From: Microscillaceae bacterium
GTDB lineage: Bacteria; Bacteroidota; Bacteroidia; Cytophagales; Microscillaceae
Length of the DNA: 63,952 nt
Reading direction: 5' to 3'
Assembly (NCBI GenBank): GCA_011390205.1
Contig: JAABSX010000018.1
Coordinates: 1-63,952 of the forward strand
The notes under the pieces were generated by a model, which made no database searches, was not told the DNA's origin, and worked only from the letters and a program-made list of their open reading frames with translations. Positions 10,501-18,032 of this stretch are shown one piece after another; the stretch's first letter is position 1, and each line of letters opens with the position of its first letter. The translations under genes and the position numbers were made by a program.

Positions 10501-12465
10501 TGTCTCTAGATTGGTGAACACCTGAGAGAAAATAAACTTGCCATCAGCATTAAAGTTCAGAAAGTCTGAATCCAAGGTAAAGAACCGCCCCCCTTCAAAG
10601 GTCTTGAAAGTAATCAAATCTAGCGCTTGCATAGAGAGAGAATCTTCATCTAGCCTGATATCAACCCCTCTCAGGTGTGCTTCTCCTGTGAGGCTATCTA
10701 GGCTCAGCCCATATGTATCCATCTGAAGCCCTCCAGCTATGGTAAGTTTTCTGTCTATAAAGTTAAGTGCTTGTAGGTCAATATTGCGTACATCTGCCTT
10801 TAAATCAAATCTGCCTGCGGGTTCGTCTGCATTTGCTGCCCGAAGGTTATAGTCTAGCTCTCCGTTGAGGTCAAGGTCAAAGTTAGCATCTGTAGAAGTG
10901 AGTGCTCCTTCAAAATGTTTTTTGCTAAGTTTTCCCTTTACATGAATGCCTTGATAAGGGTAAGCATTGAAGTAAAAAGTGTTTAGCTGTGCATCCATCT
11001 CTAGCTGTGCATAGTCAGGGTTAAACCCTTTGCCCTCTATATTGCCTGTCATGCTTACCTTGCCCAGCTGTGGTAATTCGATGAGGTAACCCAAATCTAG
11101 GTTTTGTGTGCTTAGTTCTCCTTTGTAATAAGATTCCGTGGTATTGGGGCGTATCTTTAGATTGATATTAGATACAAAATTGCCAATATCTGTATTAAAA
11201 TTTCCATTTGCCACAAAATCATTCAAAAAGCCTACAAAGGCTGCTTTAAAGCGCAAGTGTCCGAAGCGATCCAAAACTGCCGACACATTGGGCTGCTCTA
11301 GGTAAGCTTCTAATTCTTTTGGTTGGATGCTTGCCTCTTCAAAATCAAACTGCATAAAGGTGTTTTCTATGTCTGGCAGCCCATCAAAACTAGCATCTCC
11401 TCTAAGGTAGCTTTCATTTCCCCAAGCAAGGTTTAATTTACTGAGTGAAAAATTATTGACTCTCCCCCTAAAAATACCCGAAACTCGCCACACATCTGCA
11501 AAGTCTTTGACCTCTGGTGCAAAATATGCCAAATCTTTGGTATGAATTACGCTGCTGTCTAAATATGCAATGATGTTTACCTTATTGATAAAATCGCTTA
11601 AATCTGCCCGCTCTTTAAATTTTAGATAAATCCCGTTTTTGAGTTCTGTATCACCTACTTGGCAGCGCAATCTGTGAAAATCCATCACCTGCTCTGTCAG
11701 CCTAAAAAAAGCACTTAAATGATGAATCCTGAGCCTTGTCTTGGTTTCTACTCCCTTGAGCAAACGAACATTTGTTTCTACATCACCTGCACAGAGTTTA
11801 AAATTTTCTAAATCTGCATTGAGTTCATCTACGCCAAAATGTGCGAAATCAATCCGCTCACTGCCATCAAAGGGCATGCGTTCATCCGTATATCCAAAAT
11901 AACTTTTTGAGATATTGACTTTGTCAAAAGTAACTATCACAGGCTCGGCATTGGGGTTGGGTTCTTTTTTGGCAAATAAAGCATCTAGCGATAGTATCCA
12001 CTCATCTATGTTGAGCAGGGCTGTTCTTTTATCTACTGTAAGGTTGGCACTGATTTTATAAAGGCTGATTTCTTGGGCGTGAAAATCTCCATTTTTCAAT
12101 ACAGAATTGTATTCAAAATCAAGCTGTACTTGCTCTGCATAGATGATGGTGCGGTCTTTGGGGTCATGCACATGCAAGCCTTTGAGTGTGAGTTTACTCT
12201 CAAATATATCTAAGTAAACATAGGATATTTTCACCCGAAAGCCCGTATGCTGGCTCAGATAGTCGGTGCCATAACTTGCAAGCCAAGTCTGAAAAAACGA
12301 AAATTGTATCAAAATATATATACTCAGAAGAAGCAAACATACTGCAATAAAGCTGTATTTCAGACCACGATAGACCATACGCCAGAGGTAGCGTAGCAAG
12401 CGAGGCTTCTTGCTAGGGGCTTCTTCGGGGATTGGCTCAGGTGCTTGTGGTTCTTTTTCGGTCAT
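7561..12465 (-). CDS. tamB: TamB-like (DUF490) translocation/assembly module or AsmA-like protein
   Basis: This 1634-residue inner-membrane-anchored, periplasm-spanning protein is involved in outer-membrane protein or lipid traffic. A cytoplasmic Pro-rich start (1-30) is followed by one membrane helix (about 36-58, FIAVCLLLLSIYILIQFSFF). A very long stretch of repeated beta strands follows, made of alternating LDLNGELDY- and VSMTGNIEGKG-type units, as in the beta-taco proteins. The C-terminal TamB domain lies at about 1080-1490, with FGYYIIEKGQYNFT and SRVTFNGDMFD. Oddly, about 125 residues of Lys/Pro/Ser-rich low complexity follow the last beta segment, where TamB normally ends. It is followed on the same strand-direction side by rocD, separated by about 100 bases. 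The start is ATG. Confidence 0.9.
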   Translation of the reverse strand: MTEKEPQAPEPIPEEAPSKKPRLLRYLWRMVYRGLKYSFIAVCLLLLSIYILIQFSFFQTWLASYGTDYLSQHTGFRVKISYVYLDIFESKLTLKGLHVHDPKDRTIIYAEQVQLDFEYNSVLKNGDFHAQEISLYKISANLTVDKRTALLNIDEWILSLDALFAKKEPNPNAEPVIVTFDKVNISKSYFGYTDERMPFDGSERIDFAHFGVDELNADLENFKLCAGDVETNVRLLKGVETKTRLRIHHLSAFFRLTEQVMDFHRLRCQVGDTELKNGIYLKFKERADLSDFINKVNIIAYLDSSVIHTKDLAYFAPEVKDFADVWRVSGIFRGRVNNFSLSKLNLAWGNESYLRGDASFDGLPDIENTFMQFDFEEASIQPKELEAYLEQPNVSAVLDRFGHLRFKAAFVGFLNDFVANGNFNTDIGNFVSNINLKIRPNTTESYYKGELSTQNLDLGYLIELPQLGKVSMTGNIEGKGFNPDYAQLEMDAQLNTFYFNAYPYQGIHVKGKLSKKHFEGALTSTDANFDLDLNGELDYNLRAANADEPAGRFDLKADVRNIDLQALNFIDRKLTIAGGLQMDTYGLSLDSLTGEAHLRGVDIRLDEDSLSMQALDLITFKTFEGGRFFTLDSDFLNFNADGKFIFSQVFTNLETLIGEYILIFQNIPEKIAAYYDKKKKEDISNYNFNFDLNVKNINPVLALFQDPETIHISPDFEFTGSFSQNTLTRLEIYTTQAIDTFYYKGTSFFNSKLNINTNKSLYAPLLFADLNLESEKQNFAGTATEKLFASATWGGNLIDFLLKAQQPQSSNKADFAGTIQFFKDSTQIKFNEANLRFLDEEWSISPDNKINIQPHLIAFKDILLKNNAFASSQIRVQGILSDTLLQEPLSINIQDVELYPLADFFGRDVRGLLNADIALIDPYNNFQATGAASLENLLIDEILIGDLDGNVKWKGEEKKLGVDAKIYRKGQYILDLMGDILPEDPKNALRLRADFNRTNLEIAEPFVSFLFSNLRGTASGVLDISGTLKEPLITGSLDIPNGRMRINYPNTVYDLSGKIIFKPNQISAPNLSIYDQQGSRASLGLEVFLDNFNNPSLDMNARFFNFQLLNTTYEDNNLFYGSAYGTGTLGINGFLDRLNMDVSARSEKGTKISLPLDGYEEVAQKEFIYFVQPGQTKLDSNYVQKVELGGLNLNFNLEIDQNAEFEIIFDRKAGDIIRGNGKGIVDLSINPEGDLSLFGYYIIEKGQYNFTFANLVNKAFEIRPGSRVTFNGDMFDSQLDVSAIYKKNIPLSPLIDIENVPDPENGEYRRPYEVSAVMELKGKLLAPEIKLDLDLSEAKKTPNINLQTAIYQLDTQIKNDEQERSRQVFSLLILTRLSPPNSFRGGGVAGTAGSSLSELLSNQFSNWISQVDENLELRFDVDASNLNNFQLSVSYSLLDGRLRITRDGGFINNQNQADFTSVVGDWTVEYLLTPGGKYRLKMYHRSDQNLINTLSSSSGVSFVHTASFNSFGELFSSSNKKKKSEKSPTQKPDNKTDKPLTDTPLVSTDSLNTTEKNEKAMSKNRLPFERRVNTIPTKRQDLDKLIESSSSKPKKEKPSSEPVQPPSQPKKVFPLEHRFSPPPRVKTELNQSKP

Positions 12466-12585
12466 ATAAATCTACCAATACTTCTCTTGCTTAAACAGAT
12501 ATCAGGTACTAGTAGTTTATCTTTACTCCTGAAAGTACTGATTATCAAGGGCTTTCTAATTTATTAAATTCTGAGTAACTTATAT

Positions 12586-13233
12586 TTATTTTTCTAAATC
12601 TAAGACATACACTACAAAATTCTCTCCCCATTTATGGTAAAATGCAGGGTAAGTTATAGGAGGGGCATTTTCTAAGAACAAATCAATTTTAAAAGAACCA
12701 GATGCCTCGGGCTGGAATGTCTGTACGGACATATTCTCTTTGAAGCTCAACTTTTTTTTGCCATACAGCTTATAAAGTGCTTCTTTGGCAGCCCAGATAA
12801 GGGTCAGTTTGTCCAATGATTTTCCTACAAATACTTGCTCTGAGGGGTTTAAAAATTTATGTGCAATACGCCAGAGTTTGGGGCGAATCGGCTCTATGTC
12901 TATCCCTACGGCTGATTTGTGCAAGATAGCAACAGCCACTTGCAGGGTATGTGAGATAGACACATGGGCGGCAGAGTGCTTTAAAAAAGGCTTGTCAAAT
13001 TTATCTTTGGGAAGCCCTTGGTAGGTCAGCCCTTCTTTTTCTAAAAGTGCCTTGATACAGATACGAGCTGCTAAAAATTCCTTTCGCTTATCAGGATGAC
13101 TGATTTTGTGTAGGTAAGCTTCATCCACAGTGCTGATAGGTAAAATCTCACGCAGGTTTGCTTCTTCTTCGGTGATGTGCCAAAGTGCCCAGCTACAACG
13201 CTCGTTTACTTGATAAAGGATACGCAAAGCCAC
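12586..13233 (-). CDS. 4'-phosphopantetheinyl transferase superfamily protein
   Basis: This enzyme (215 residues from the chosen start) transfers phosphopantetheine from CoA to carrier proteins. Motifs are HVSISHTLQVAVAIL, AVGIDIEP (Mg-binding Asp) and LIWAAKEALYKLYGK (W-KEA-x-K signature). These are the three conserved Sfp/AcpS-type blocks. The longest frame begins with a TTG at 13260. I prefer GTG at 13233, because homologues begin just before the ALWHI(T)EE motif and it gives the usual N-terminus. An Sfp-like secondary-metabolite role or the main fatty acid ACP activator are both possible; no partner synthase is nearby. Confidence 0.88.
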   Translation of the reverse strand: MALRILYQVNERCSWALWHITEEEANLREILPISTVDEAYLHKISHPDKRKEFLAARICIKALLEKEGLTYQGLPKDKFDKPFLKHSAAHVSISHTLQVAVAILHKSAVGIDIEPIRPKLWRIAHKFLNPSEQVFVGKSLDKLTLIWAAKEALYKLYGKKKLSFKENMSVQTFQPEASGSFKIDLFLENAPPITYPAFYHKWGENFVVYVLDLEK

Positions 13234-13356
13234 AGTAAAAATAGTTAGATTTGTAGTCAATGAATTTTAGAACATCAAAAAAACAAAAAATTAGCTAAAA
13301 ATAGCTGTTTTAAGTCATTTTTATTTTTTGAGAACCTTCATACATAGATAAAAAGC

Positions 13357-14274
13357 ATGATACAAGTAAATAAAATAAATACCCTATCAGGGCACCGTGA
13401 TTGTGTATATACTCTGGAGCAGGCTGTGGCAGCACCCAGACGGTTTTTTTCGGCAGGAGGTGACGGCATCGTGGCATCTTGGGATTTGGAAAAACCCGAA
13501 ATCGGAGATTTAATCGCCAAAGTACCCAATTCTATCTATGCCCTCTGTGCCGAGCCTCTAGGAAATAACTTGCTCATTGCTCAAAATTTTGAAGGGATTC
13601 ACCGCATAGACCTTGAGCAAAAAAAAGAATTAAAATCAGTAAAAATCACCAAAGCTGCTATTTTTGATATGAAAATACACCAAGATGAGCTTATTGTCGC
13701 CTGTGGTGATGGCAGGGTGCTTATTTTAGATAGCGCCTTGCTAGCAGTTAAAAAATACTTGGCTGCCAGTGATAAAAGTGCAAGATGCATCGCCATTTCT
13801 CCCCGACATTCAGAGCTGGCAGTGGGCTATAGTGATGATTGTATCAGAATCTTTGATTTAGAAAACAAACAATTAAAATATACCATTCAGGCACACAAAA
13901 ATTCTGTGTTTACACTGGCATATAGCCCCAATGAAGATTTTTTGTTGAGTGGTAGCCGTGATGCCCACCTCAAAATCTGGGATGTGCAGCAAAAATATCA
14001 CTTACAAGAATCCATCATAGCACATATGTACGCACTCAATCATTTGGTGTATAGCCCTGACGGGCTGCACTTTGCCACGGCAAGTATGGATAAATCTATC
14101 AAAATATGGGATAGCCATACTTTTAAGCTATGCAAAGTAATAGACCGTGCCAGGCATGCAGGGCACGGTACCTCTATCAATAAACTTCTATGGAGTGCCC
14201 ATAGGCAGCAACTTATCTCAGGAAGTGATGACAGGCTTATCTCTGTATGGCAGCTAGATTTTGATGAACATTGA
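13357..14274 (+). CDS. WD40 repeat protein
   Basis: This 305-residue protein is built of about seven WD40 blades forming a beta-propeller. Repeating units end in dipeptides such as VASWDLE, IRIFDLE, LKIWDVQ, IKIWDSH and ISVWQLD. GH/D starts such as LSGHRDCVYTLE and IQAHKNSVFTLAY precede them. There is no signal peptide, so it is a cytoplasmic protein-interaction scaffold. It is followed in the same direction by a DivIVA-domain protein (98 bases) and a small coiled-coil protein, perhaps one functional group. Bacterial stand-alone propellers of this size have no single known role. Confidence 0.88.
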   Translation: MIQVNKINTLSGHRDCVYTLEQAVAAPRRFFSAGGDGIVASWDLEKPEIGDLIAKVPNSIYALCAEPLGNNLLIAQNFEGIHRIDLEQKKELKSVKITKAAIFDMKIHQDELIVACGDGRVLILDSALLAVKKYLAASDKSARCIAISPRHSELAVGYSDDCIRIFDLENKQLKYTIQAHKNSVFTLAYSPNEDFLLSGSRDAHLKIWDVQQKYHLQESIIAHMYALNHLVYSPDGLHFATASMDKSIKIWDSHTFKLCKVIDRARHAGHGTSINKLLWSAHRQQLISGSDDRLISVWQLDFDEH

Positions 14275-14371
14275 TTTTAAAAATTCAATTTTAATTCTTA
14301 ATTTGCAAATGTTTATTTTATAGTATAGATTAGATACAAAAAGTACAGTTACTTAATATATATTTGAGTTT

Positions 14372-15097
14372 ATGAAAATCACCCCAATAGAAATCAAACA
14401 AAAGAATTTTACTGTAAAGTCATTCGGAAAAGGCTTTGACCGTGAGGAGGTTCAGCAATTTCTGACACAGCTCGCAGAAGAATGGAGTGCTATGGCAGAG
14501 CAAAACACAGAGCTAAGAATCAAAACACAGCTCCTCGAAAAAGAAATTCAAAAACTCAAAGAAGTGGAAAGCTCTCTCTTCCGAACCCTTAAAACTGCCG
14601 AAGATACCAGCAATAATATCGTGGAGCAAGCCCGCAAAACTGCCGAACTCAAAGTACAAGAGGCCCAAATCAAAGCGGATGTACTGCTCAATGATGCACG
14701 TGCACAGGCAAAAGAAATCGTCAGAAAATCACAAGAACGTGCCAGACAAGTGCTAGAGGAAGTTATCAGTGAGGTCAAAGAAAAAAAACAAGCATTCAGA
14801 GAAATAGAAGAACACAGAGAAAACTTCTTGTTAGAGTTAAAAGGCTTTATGAGCAACTCCCTGGACAAACTCAATCACTTTCAGACAAAAGGCGGTACAC
14901 TTCAATCTATTGACCAAAAAATAACTAAAGTACAGGAGTTTTTGGAAGAAAAAGAAGAACTCATAGACCAGCAAAATATCATACAACAACAAGAAGAAGA
15001 AGAAGAAGTGCAGAGGCAAGAAAACCAGACAGAGCAAGCCGAAGAAATGCTCAAGGATTCGGATGAACATTCTTTTTTTGATGACCTAAAAAACTAA
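14372..15097 (+). CDS. DivIVA domain-containing coiled-coil protein
   Basis: This 241-residue protein begins MKITPIEIKQKNFTVKSFGKGFDREEVQQFL, the DivIVA lipid-binding/curvature-sensing head (residues about 1-40, with F-x-Y-like RGFDREEV-QFL). A long coiled coil follows to about residue 160, and an acidic Glu-rich tail runs from about 195 to 241. In Firmicutes and Actinobacteria such proteins mark septa and poles; Bacteroidota homologues exist but are poorly understood. It sits between a WD40 scaffold and another small coiled-coil protein. No membrane segment is visible, so localisation would be by membrane-curvature binding of the head. Confidence 0.88.
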   Translation: MKITPIEIKQKNFTVKSFGKGFDREEVQQFLTQLAEEWSAMAEQNTELRIKTQLLEKEIQKLKEVESSLFRTLKTAEDTSNNIVEQARKTAELKVQEAQIKADVLLNDARAQAKEIVRKSQERARQVLEEVISEVKEKKQAFREIEEHRENFLLELKGFMSNSLDKLNHFQTKGGTLQSIDQKITKVQEFLEEKEELIDQQNIIQQQEEEEEVQRQENQTEQAEEMLKDSDEHSFFDDLKN

Positions 15098-15142
15098 TTA
15101 TAAAGATAGATTGCCTTCTACAGGTAAAATCTTAGAAATACG

Positions 15143-15532
15143 ATGGATTACGAAACTACCGCAGCAAAAATTCACGAATTTGTGGGCTTTCAGGCACAGA
15201 TTCAGCAGATGAAAGACGAGCTAGAGGCCCTGCAAAATAACCCGCCCAAGATAGAGAAAGATATTTTGACTTGGGATGAAGCCGTAACTTATGCCAAAAA
15301 TGAAAAAATGCATGCCGAAAAAATAGAAAACCTAAAAATGGGCATCAACAATCGGCAAAGCATCGTACAAAACAAAGAGCAAGAAATAGGAGAGTCTTTG
15401 CCCATCAGAGAGCGGTATATTCTGTTTGAATTAAAGCTAGACAACGGCATACAGACCTACAAAATCGGTTATTTCCCCAATAGTTATGGATTCAGGATGG
15501 AAAAAGTAGAACCTGACCAAAACCCTTCATAA
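15143..15532 (+). CDS. small coiled-coil protein, function unknown
   Basis: This 129-residue soluble protein has a predicted helical first half (QIQQMKDELEALQNN, EKIENLKMGINN) and a short beta-rich end (YILFELKLDNGIQTYKIGYF). No family was recognised. It starts 45 bases after the DivIVA-domain gene and ends before a stem-loop, so it is probably the last gene of a WD40-DivIVA-coil transcription unit. Confidence 0.7.
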   Translation: MDYETTAAKIHEFVGFQAQIQQMKDELEALQNNPPKIEKDILTWDEAVTYAKNEKMHAEKIENLKMGINNRQSIVQNKEQEIGESLPIRERYILFELKLDNGIQTYKIGYFPNSYGFRMEKVEPDQNPS

Positions 15533-15555
15533 AATTTACAAAAGCATATCCAAAG

Positions 15556-15589
15556 TTTGACCCCTTCCCCGTGAGGAGAAGGGGTCAAA
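15556..15589. terminator. stem-loop between convergent genes
   Basis: TTTGACCCCTTC (15556-15567) pairs with GAAGGGGTCAAA (15578-15589), a perfect 12-bp stem. It lies between the small coiled-coil gene and the convergent transaldolase-CBS gene. There is no long T run, so it may be a weak terminator or an mRNA 3' end stabiliser. Confidence 0.6.
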
Positions 15590-15615
15590 ATATATAACTT
15601 TACACGGCTTAAGAC

Positions 15616-16647
15616 CTAGCCCACAAGATTCATTTTCACAAAATCTTGAATGTCGATCATTCCGATAGGTGCATTGTTTTCTGTAACGATGATATTATCT
15701 ACGCCCGTTTCTTTGAATATTTTGACGGCTTCATATAAAAGTGCATCAGAGGTAATCGTAACGGGTACTTTGGCAGCAGACACAAGGTCTCCCATGGCTT
15801 TTTCTAGCAATGCCTTGCCAGAGTTGCGAAGGTTTCGGCGGAGGTCTCCGTCTGTAAAGATTCCTGCAAGCTCACCACTTTCCTTGAGCACTGTTACAGC
15901 ACCCAAGCCTGAGTCAGTCATCCGTGAAAGTGCTTCAAATACAGTTTCATTCATTTTGACAGTAGGGTTAGCCTTAGCGATGACCTCTTTGACGGTTACG
16001 GTCATGAGTTTGGTATGCTCCACAAACTGCTCTGTGCCGAGGTCTGTAAATACATTTTCAGTCAATACTTTCATGACTTTCCAGGGGGCAGTAATGGTAT
16101 GTACTTTGGAGAGTAAAGCAGTACGGATATGCTCAGGATAACGAACAGAGGAGAACATTACTTTGGTATCATAGCCATAATGATTGACCGTCTCGGTGCA
16201 TTGCTCTACCAGTTTGAGGGCATCATGCCCTTGGTCTTGCAGGCGGCCTACGAGTGGGCAGACGTAATTAGCGCCTGCTGCCATTGCCATATAGGCTTGA
16301 TTAAGGGTATAAATCAGGTGCACATTGACCATCATGCCCTCATTGCGAAGCATTTTACAGGCTCTAACACCTTCATTAGACACAGGGATTTTGAAGACAG
16401 TTTTGTCTTTTTCTAATCCGAGACTAAGTAAACGCTGTGCTTCGGCAAGCACTTCTTCGGCGGTATCTCCGAGGGCTTCTACCTGTAGCACAGGCACCAT
16501 TTTAGAGAGTTTGAGAATAGCCCCATCAATGTCAGTAATTCCTTGACGGTGCATAAAGGTAGGTGTAGTGGTCAGACCTGCCAAGAAACCCAGCTTGAAG
16601 GCTTCTTCTATTTCATTAAAATCTACTGAATCAAGATATAATTCCAT
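15616..16647 (-). CDS. transaldolase/fructose-6-P aldolase-like domain fused to a KdsD-type CBS pair
   Basis: This 343-residue fusion has residues 1-215 as a TIM barrel of the transaldolase/fructose-6-phosphate aldolase family. The start is MELYLDS, the Schiff-base Lys86 is in FKIPVS, and PLVGRLQD follows. Residues about 215-343 are two CBS motifs; GIFTDGDLRRNL is nearly identical to the CBS part of arabinose-5-phosphate isomerase KdsD. Two residues conserved in the family are changed: the Asn of TTNPS is Thr28 (TTTPT), and the Thr of the N-x-T strand is His110 (NVHLIY). Position 55 is Gln, as in fructose-6-phosphate aldolase. The gene follows kdsA by 26 bases on the same strand. A link to arabinose-5-phosphate/KDO supply is inferred; the reaction is unknown. 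Confidence 0.85.
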   Translation of the reverse strand: MELYLDSVDFNEIEEAFKLGFLAGLTTTPTFMHRQGITDIDGAILKLSKMVPVLQVEALGDTAEEVLAEAQRLLSLGLEKDKTVFKIPVSNEGVRACKMLRNEGMMVNVHLIYTLNQAYMAMAAGANYVCPLVGRLQDQGHDALKLVEQCTETVNHYGYDTKVMFSSVRYPEHIRTALLSKVHTITAPWKVMKVLTENVFTDLGTEQFVEHTKLMTVTVKEVIAKANPTVKMNETVFEALSRMTDSGLGAVTVLKESGELAGIFTDGDLRRNLRNSGKALLEKAMGDLVSAAKVPVTITSDALLYEAVKIFKETGVDNIIVTENNAPIGMIDIQDFVKMNLVG

Positions 16648-16673
16648 ACGTGTTTTAGAGTTTTAGGCTTTAG

Positions 16674-17519
16674 TTATTTTTCAGAAATGGTTTCGTATTT
16701 TTTGGTGATGGCGTGTATTTCTAGGAGAGGTTTCATAAATTCTTCTAAATCAAATACACACAGTTGGCTTGCAGCATCACAAAGTGCAGTATTGGGGTCG
16801 GGGTGCGTCTCTATAAAAATGCCATCTATGCCCGCAGCAACACCTGCTCTTGAGAGGGTCGGGAGGTATTCTCTTGCCCCGCCTTTGGAGTCTTTGCTAG
16901 GGATGCCATATTTGCGAATAGAGTGTGTTACATCAAATACTACAGGATATTCTAGCTGGTTAAGATGATAAAAACTACGGGGATCTACCACCAAATCATT
17001 GTAGCCAAAAGTATAGCCACGCTCTGTCAAGATAATGTTATGATTGCCTTGGCTTTCTACTTTAATGACGGGGTGCTTCATGTTTTCAGGTGCAAGAAAC
17101 TGCCCGTGCTTAAGGTTTACTACTTTGCCCGTTTTGGCTGCTGCCACTACCAGAGATGTTTGCATACAAAGGTAAGCAGGAATCTGAAGCACGTCTAGCA
17201 CATCAGCTGCGGCTGCTGCTTCGTGAGGATGATGAATATCAGAAAGCAGTGTAAAACCAAATTCTTTTTTGACTTTTTCTAAGATTTTTAGTCCCTCTTC
17301 TAGGCCTGGCCCATGGTAGTAATCCAGTGAGCTGCGGTTATCTTTGGTATAAGAAGATTTGAAGATGATCTCTATTTTCAGATTTTCTGATATTTTTTTG
17401 AGATGCTCAGCAGTACGCATCATGAGGCTTTCATCCTCAATCACACAAGGACCCGAAATAAGGAAGAGTGAATCGTCTCCACAGGCTATATCACCTACTT
17501 TTACAATTTTTTTTGACAT
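16674..17519 (-). CDS. kdsA: 3-deoxy-8-phosphooctulonate (KDO-8-P) synthase
   Basis: This 281-residue protein condenses phosphoenolpyruvate with arabinose-5-phosphate to KDO-8-phosphate, for LPS inner core. Motifs are LISGPCVIEDES, SSYTKDNRSSLDYYHGPGLE, DIHHPHEA and FIETHPDPN. Cys25 in GPCV marks the metal-dependent class (the metal-independent enzymes have Asn here). The longest frame starts at a TTG at 17675. The ATG at 17519 is preferred, because MSKKIVKVGDIACGDD is the normal KdsA start and a -7 promoter element (17563-17570) lies inside the longer frame. It is the first gene of a two-gene unit with the transaldolase-CBS protein. Confidence 0.96.
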   Translation of the reverse strand: MSKKIVKVGDIACGDDSLFLISGPCVIEDESLMMRTAEHLKKISENLKIEIIFKSSYTKDNRSSLDYYHGPGLEEGLKILEKVKKEFGFTLLSDIHHPHEAAAAADVLDVLQIPAYLCMQTSLVVAAAKTGKVVNLKHGQFLAPENMKHPVIKVESQGNHNIILTERGYTFGYNDLVVDPRSFYHLNQLEYPVVFDVTHSIRKYGIPSKDSKGGAREYLPTLSRAGVAAGIDGIFIETHPDPNTALCDAASQLCVFDLEEFMKPLLEIHAITKKYETISEK

Positions 17520-17562
17520 ATCATTAATTTTAATCGCTTGATTACGAAGCGAAACCATGCCA

Positions 17563-17570
17563 CAAAAGTA
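17563..17570 (-). promoter_or_regulatory. -7 promoter element of kdsA
   Basis: On the minus strand this reads TACTTTTG followed by TGG, matching TAnnTTTG. It is 43 bases upstream of the chosen kdsA ATG and downstream of the decayed DUF3226 gene, so kdsA does not depend on that module's promoter. Confidence 0.5.
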
Positions 17571-17599
17571 CAGATTTTTTTGGGATTGATGCGTAATTT

Positions 17600-18030
17600 C
17601 TAAAAATTCGTGAGAGGTGTGGGTGATTGGGAGGGGCCGGGTGTAAGAGAGTACTTGAATAATTTTTGAAGCCAAGTGATGAAGTCATTTGCTTTCTTAT
17701 CATCTAGGATAAATTGTTTTTTAAACCTTGCTGTTACAGCTTGTGAAAGTGAAAGCCATGGCTCCTTTTGCCAAGCCAACCATGTATGTAAAATGGCTTT
17801 TTCTTTGTCTGATTCACCAAATTTGTGGAGTTGTTTCTTTATCAATGTGCTCACTGTTTCTTGTGCTAGTTGGAGTAAAGCATCATTTTCAGGTTCAGGG
17901 ATTTTTCATAGCCACGAGCTACCTGAATTTCAAAAGTGCCATAGCTTTGTGTTGTATCAATCTTTCTCCTTTCCATGAGAGCCTCTACAAAAGCCTTGTC
18001 TTGATTTCCTTCTACAACAAGTATTTTCAT
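17600..18030 (-). pseudogene. DUF3226 (TOPRIM-like) protein, frameshifted
   Basis: A start MKILVVEGNQDKAFVEALME (18030 down) reads through to RGYEK and then goes out of frame. One base added in the A run at 17902-17906 (five A, six needed) restores a continuous reading through PEPENDALLQLAQ and AILHTWLAWQKEPW to the stop at 17600. The result is about 143 residues. The V-E-G start and the HTWLAWQ/LSLSQAVTARF block are typical of DUF3226, a TOPRIM-related family usually encoded right after an AAA ATPase. That is exactly the context here: the start is 2 bases after the ATPase stop. Inactivated by one deletion, or a sequencing error. Confidence 0.8.
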
Positions 18031-18032
18031 AA

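Noticed and set aside
17600-17660. GPSQSP-type reading at the end of the DUF3226 pseudogene as a REP-encoded tail
   Set aside because: The DNA there has no clear inverted repeat, so it is just the C-terminus or read-through after decay.
17519-17675. N-terminal extension of kdsA (52 codons from TTG)
   Set aside because: The extra residues look unlike any targeting signal, the family start is at 17519, and a -7 promoter element lies inside the extension.
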